This document shows positions 5,290-7,392 of a stretch of DNA of 7,392 bases, in pieces. Below the pieces are notes generated by a model. That model was not told the DNA's origin. It made no database searches and worked only from the letters and a program-made list of their open reading frames with translations. Positions within the stretch are counted from its first letter, which is position 1; each line of letters begins with the position of its first letter. A program made the translations under genes and the position numbers. This stretch comes from Candidatus Poribacteria bacterium WGA-3G (lineage in GTDB: Bacteria > Poribacteria > WGA-4E > WGA-3G). The DNA is taken from NCBI GenBank assembly GCA_000406005.1, contig ASZN01000133.1, positions 1 to 7,392 of the forward strand, in the 5' to 3' direction.

Positions 5290-6699
5290 CTACTTTTTCC
5301 AATCGGTAGGTTCCTGAAGCCGTGGTAAGAAAACCGCATTGAACTTTTCGTGGAACTTTTCAATTTTTGAGACAATCCATTCGTGCTGGTTTTGCCAGTC
5401 TGATTCATCTGTTGGATCAATGATATCCTTACGTAAGGATATCCGGCTATCACGACGCTGAGGTAATTTCTCCCATTCAAGAGATTCACAAAACTCCTGC
5501 TCAATTTCTTGCCGCTGTTTCTCGAGGATGTAAAAATTTTGTTTTGACATATAAAGCCGGATGGCAATTTCCCTATTATCCCTGCCCAACCACACCTTCA
5601 TATTAAAGTCAGTAAGATCTATCAAACTTCTGCTAACGTTTAAGTAATTTGCCGAACCCGGTTTATGAAATCTAACTGGAGTGTCCTTTTGAGCTGCATA
5701 GTCGCACAATTGTTTCCAAATTTTCCTTCGCCACTCGGAGGACCCTTCATCTTCAGTATTTCGCTTGTCTCTATCCGCTACCAGTTGCCTCGACGGGCGC
5801 GCGATATCTTTCTTGCAAGCAGCCAATTCTTCTTTCACATCTTCCAATTGAGTCAACGTAGTCTCAAGACACCCTTCCAGCTCAGCATTCACCGATCTGA
5901 GTGCTGCCAACTGGTTTGATGCAGCCTTAAGGTTGGCCTCGTATTTCGTTTTCTCTGCATTCGCTTCCTCTAATCGATTTGATGTAGTTTCAAGGTGCTT
6001 CTCTAATGTAGCCTTTTCTGTTTTCGTGGTCACGAGTTGTTCTGACACAGTGTTAAGACGTTTGTCGCAAGAGACCCATTCCTTCTCCGTATCCTCAAGC
6101 TGCTTCTTAATAACCATTTTCTCGGCTTCTGCTGCATCAAGACGTTTTTCACATTCAGTCTTCTCAGTTTCCGCTGCATCAAACTGCTTAGTCATATCCG
6201 CGAGGTTTTCCTTGAGAGCAGCATTCTCTACTTCCACCGGATGTTCTTCAAGCTCATCAGAAAAAAGTCGATCTCGAATAGATTCAACAGCGTCCTTTTC
6301 ATCTGGTTTGTTAATTGCGCCGAGTACATCAGCAACAAGAGACAGGTGTGTTCGAACAGATTCAGAATCCACATCCTCTGCTCCTGGATGTGCCCAAAAT
6401 TTTCGACCATCGTTTATCACACTTGTTATGCCTCGGATATCCATGGCTCCTTGAGAACCAAATAGTTGGCTGAAAGTATTAACCCAACAGATACGATTCC
6501 TGATAATTGGAGGGAAGTCATTAATATCTATTGATGCATTGAGGTCGCCGATTTGATCGAAATTCAATACATCCCTAATTATTTCTTCCGGTGTTGTGCC
6601 TTGCACCATCTTTAAACGGCGCACAACAAAATCACGCATAGCATCTCGGTATATATCGTGTGCTTTACGAAGTGCCTCCCTGTTAGGATATTTTGTCAT
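5290..6699 (-). CDS. Swt1-like HEPN / coiled-coil / DUF4268-like protein, candidate defence effector
   Basis: The 469-aa product has three parts. Residues about 13-131 resemble the Swt1-type HEPN domain: HDIYRDAMRDFVVRRL, then DINDFPPIIRNRICWVNTF, then INDGRKFWAHPGAEDVD, with the RxxxxH pair Arg99 and His104, and a closing helix THLSLVADVLGAI. Many HEPN proteins with this motif are RNases. Residues about 158-301 form a charged coiled coil of heptad-based repeats. Residues about 321-463 match the DUF4268 pattern: WRRKIWKQLCDYA, VWLGRDNREIAIRLYMSK, EIEQEFCESLEWEKLPQR, DPTDESDWQNQHEW. The frame is open to a GTG at 6720, but that would leave an 11-base leader with no Shine-Dalgarno. The ATG at 6699 follows GGAGG (6714-6718) by 14 bases and is preferred. 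No antitoxin or partner gene is adjacent. RNase activity and a defence role are inferred from families. Confidence 0.8.
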   Translation of the reverse strand: MTKYPNREALRKAHDIYRDAMRDFVVRRLKMVQGTTPEEIIRDVLNFDQIGDLNASIDINDFPPIIRNRICWVNTFSQLFGSQGAMDIRGITSVINDGRKFWAHPGAEDVDSESVRTHLSLVADVLGAINKPDEKDAVESIRDRLFSDELEEHPVEVENAALKENLADMTKQFDAAETEKTECEKRLDAAEAEKMVIKKQLEDTEKEWVSCDKRLNTVSEQLVTTKTEKATLEKHLETTSNRLEEANAEKTKYEANLKAASNQLAALRSVNAELEGCLETTLTQLEDVKEELAACKKDIARPSRQLVADRDKRNTEDEGSSEWRRKIWKQLCDYAAQKDTPVRFHKPGSANYLNVSRSLIDLTDFNMKVWLGRDNREIAIRLYMSKQNFYILEKQRQEIEQEFCESLEWEKLPQRRDSRISLRKDIIDPTDESDWQNQHEWIVSKIEKFHEKFNAVFLPRLQEPTDWKK

Positions 6700-6737
6700 A
6701 CTTAGGCAATAAACCTCCACGTAGATAAATTTTCAAA

Positions 6738-6766
6738 AGTGTATCACATTTTCCCATCTCTGTCAA
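6738..6766 (-). promoter_or_regulatory. strong sigma70-type promoter of the HEPN-DUF4268 gene
   Basis: On the - strand a perfect TTGACA (6766-6761) is followed after 17 bp by TACACT (6743-6738, 4/6), preceded by TG one base upstream as an extended -10. Predicted start is near 6731, giving a leader of about 31 bases that contains GGAGG at 6714-6718. An imperfect dyad, AAAAGTGTATCACATTTT (+ strand, 6735-6752), covers the -10 and could be an operator. Confidence 0.75.
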
Positions 6767-6825
6767 CCGCAAATGAGACTTAAATCAGGTTCGTTTAGTT
6801 TTCCCTTTTGTAGTGTATCCTGTTA

Positions 6826-7038
6826 GGTTTCGCTAATTGATGCACCATAGGTGTCAATTTAGGGTTTTTCCGTGACATTTTTGTCGCATATCTCTGTAAA
6901 TGCTGAAGAAACACCCCAGCAAAAACACCCTACGGGGCTTAGGTTTTTTAGGCATACACTGCTATCAACATTGCGTCGCTACGCGACTGAAGAGGTTTTT
7001 GAAGTTTTCAAGGTTTCTTTGTAAATCCGGTTCGGTTG
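6826..7038. repeat. dispersed ~212-bp repeat, copy 1
   Basis: It runs from GGTTTCGCTAATTGATGCAC to TCCGGTTCGGTTG and is matched by copy 2 at 7099-7310. The first 44 bases are identical between copies. The middle diverges but keeps GAAGAAACACCCCAGCAAAA, CTACGGGGCT and a GTCGC-TAC-GCGAC hairpin (6975-6987), which in copy 2 becomes GTCGCTACACGAC. It contains no convincing gene. Confidence 0.8.
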
Positions 7039-7049
7039 GAAACCGAACC
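7029..7049. repeat. GGTTCGGTT hairpin
   Basis: GGTTCGGTT (7029-7037), loop GGA and AACCGAACC (7041-7049) form a perfect 9-bp stem, with flanking CCGG on both sides. It begins within the end of repeat copy 1. Half-copies lacking the second arm recur at the end of copy 2 and at 7351-7363. Confidence 0.85.
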
Positions 7050-7083
7050 TACCGGACCTTGGCCTGCGTCGGTTGTTTTTTCT

Positions 7084-7134
7084 TAAATTGACACTTATGG
7101 TTTCGCTAATTGATGCACCATAGGTGTCAATTTA
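7084..7134. repeat. 17-bp near-perfect inverted repeat at the start of repeat copy 2
   Basis: TAAATTGACACTTATGG (7084-7100) pairs with CCATAGGTGTCAATTTA (7118-7134) with one mismatch across a 17-base loop. The right arm is the start of the 212-bp repeat. The left arm is absent before copy 1. It may be a hairpin end or the boundary of a separate inserted element. Confidence 0.75.
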
Positions 7135-7310
7135 GGGTTTTTTCGTAGCATTTTGTAGCAGTGTCTACATATACTGAAGAAACACCCCAGCAAAAACCCC
7201 CTACGGGGCTAAAGAGTTATAAACTGACGCTGCTATAAACATGCCGTCGCTACACGACTCAAGAGGTTTCTGAAGTCTTCAAGGTTTCGGTGTAAAATCC
7301 GGTTCGGTTG
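7099..7310. repeat. dispersed ~212-bp repeat, copy 2
   Basis: Direct repeat of copy 1, offset by 272-273 bp. It is identical for the first 44 bases and patchily conserved afterwards, ending at TCCGGTTCGGTTG (7298-7310). Here the copy is followed by unique sequence instead of the second hairpin arm seen after copy 1. Confidence 0.8.
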
Positions 7311-7350
7311 ATGAGGATTAAAATGTTAATTTGGTAATTTCTTGGCGAAG

Positions 7351-7392
7351 TCCGGTTCGGTTGGGATGCAGATCGCATCTGGGCGTGTACGC
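7351..7392. repeat. third TCCGGTTCGGTTG fragment and short palindrome
   Basis: TCCGGTTCGGTTG recurs at 7351-7363 after 40 bp of unrelated sequence, followed by GATGC-AGATC-GCATC, a 5-bp stem. This is probably the edge of another repeat unit continuing beyond the window. No gene is visible here. Confidence 0.55.

Noticed and set aside
5933..6454. 173-codon + strand Ser/Phe-rich frame
   Set aside because: It is antisense to the coiled coil, and its Ser/Phe bias is the mirror of Glu/Lys/Ala-rich codons on the other strand.
5290..6699. Classic HEPN/MNT two-gene toxin-antitoxin pair
   Set aside because: No nucleotidyltransferase or other small antitoxin frame exists next to the gene. Both flanks are repeats and promoter.
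6900..7091. 63-codon + strand frame in the 3' repeats
   Set aside because: It spans repeat copy 1 and the GGTTCGGTT hairpin. The matching part of copy 2 does not keep the frame as a protein would.

Overview
The window looks like bacterial chromosome from an uncultured, repeat-rich lineage. The best guess is Candidatus Poribacteria or a close relative. This rests on a phytanoyl-CoA-dioxygenase-like gene, a ThDP enzyme, moderate G+C, and abundant non-coding palindromic repeats built on GGTTCGGTT/AACCGAACC and GTTGGGTTGAAC-type cores. The taxonomic call is inference from pattern memory, not from a marker gene.

Layout. Bases 1-148 hold two perfect 67-bp tandem repeats plus a 14-bp stub. On the + strand a possible 44-aa small gene (162-296) leads directly into a 544-aa acetolactate-synthase-like ThDP enzyme (300-1934). 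All other genes are on the - strand. Convergent with the ThDP gene is a tight two-gene unit: a PhyH-family Fe(II)/2-oxoglutarate dioxygenase (start reassigned to 3715) followed 7 bp later by a D12-class adenine-N6 DNA methyltransferase with lower G+C. Upstream lies tRNA-Asn(GTT) at 3828-3900, with a clear sigma70-type promoter and a possible terminator hairpin. Next comes a likely three-gene unit: two tandem paralogous small proteins that align with the BolA consensus, then a small two-helix membrane protein. A 240-bp MITE-like element with 19-bp perfect terminal inverted repeats (5025-5264) separates this unit from a 469-aa protein.

That protein (5290-6699) is the most interesting item. It has an N-terminal Swt1-like HEPN domain with an RxxxxH RNase-type motif, a long coiled coil built from exact 14- and 21-residue units, and a C-terminal DUF4268-like domain. 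It has its own strong promoter (TTGACA, 17-bp spacer, extended -10), stands alone between repeat elements, and reads like a candidate single-gene defence or abortive-infection effector. That role is inferred from domain families and is not shown by the sequence.

The last 670 bases (6721-7392) are non-coding apart from that promoter. They carry two copies of a ~212-bp repeat 272-273 bp apart, an intervening long hairpin, a GGTTCGGTT hairpin and a third repeat fragment. The genes do not form one obvious pathway. The window reads as several short independent transcription units separated by dispersed repeats.
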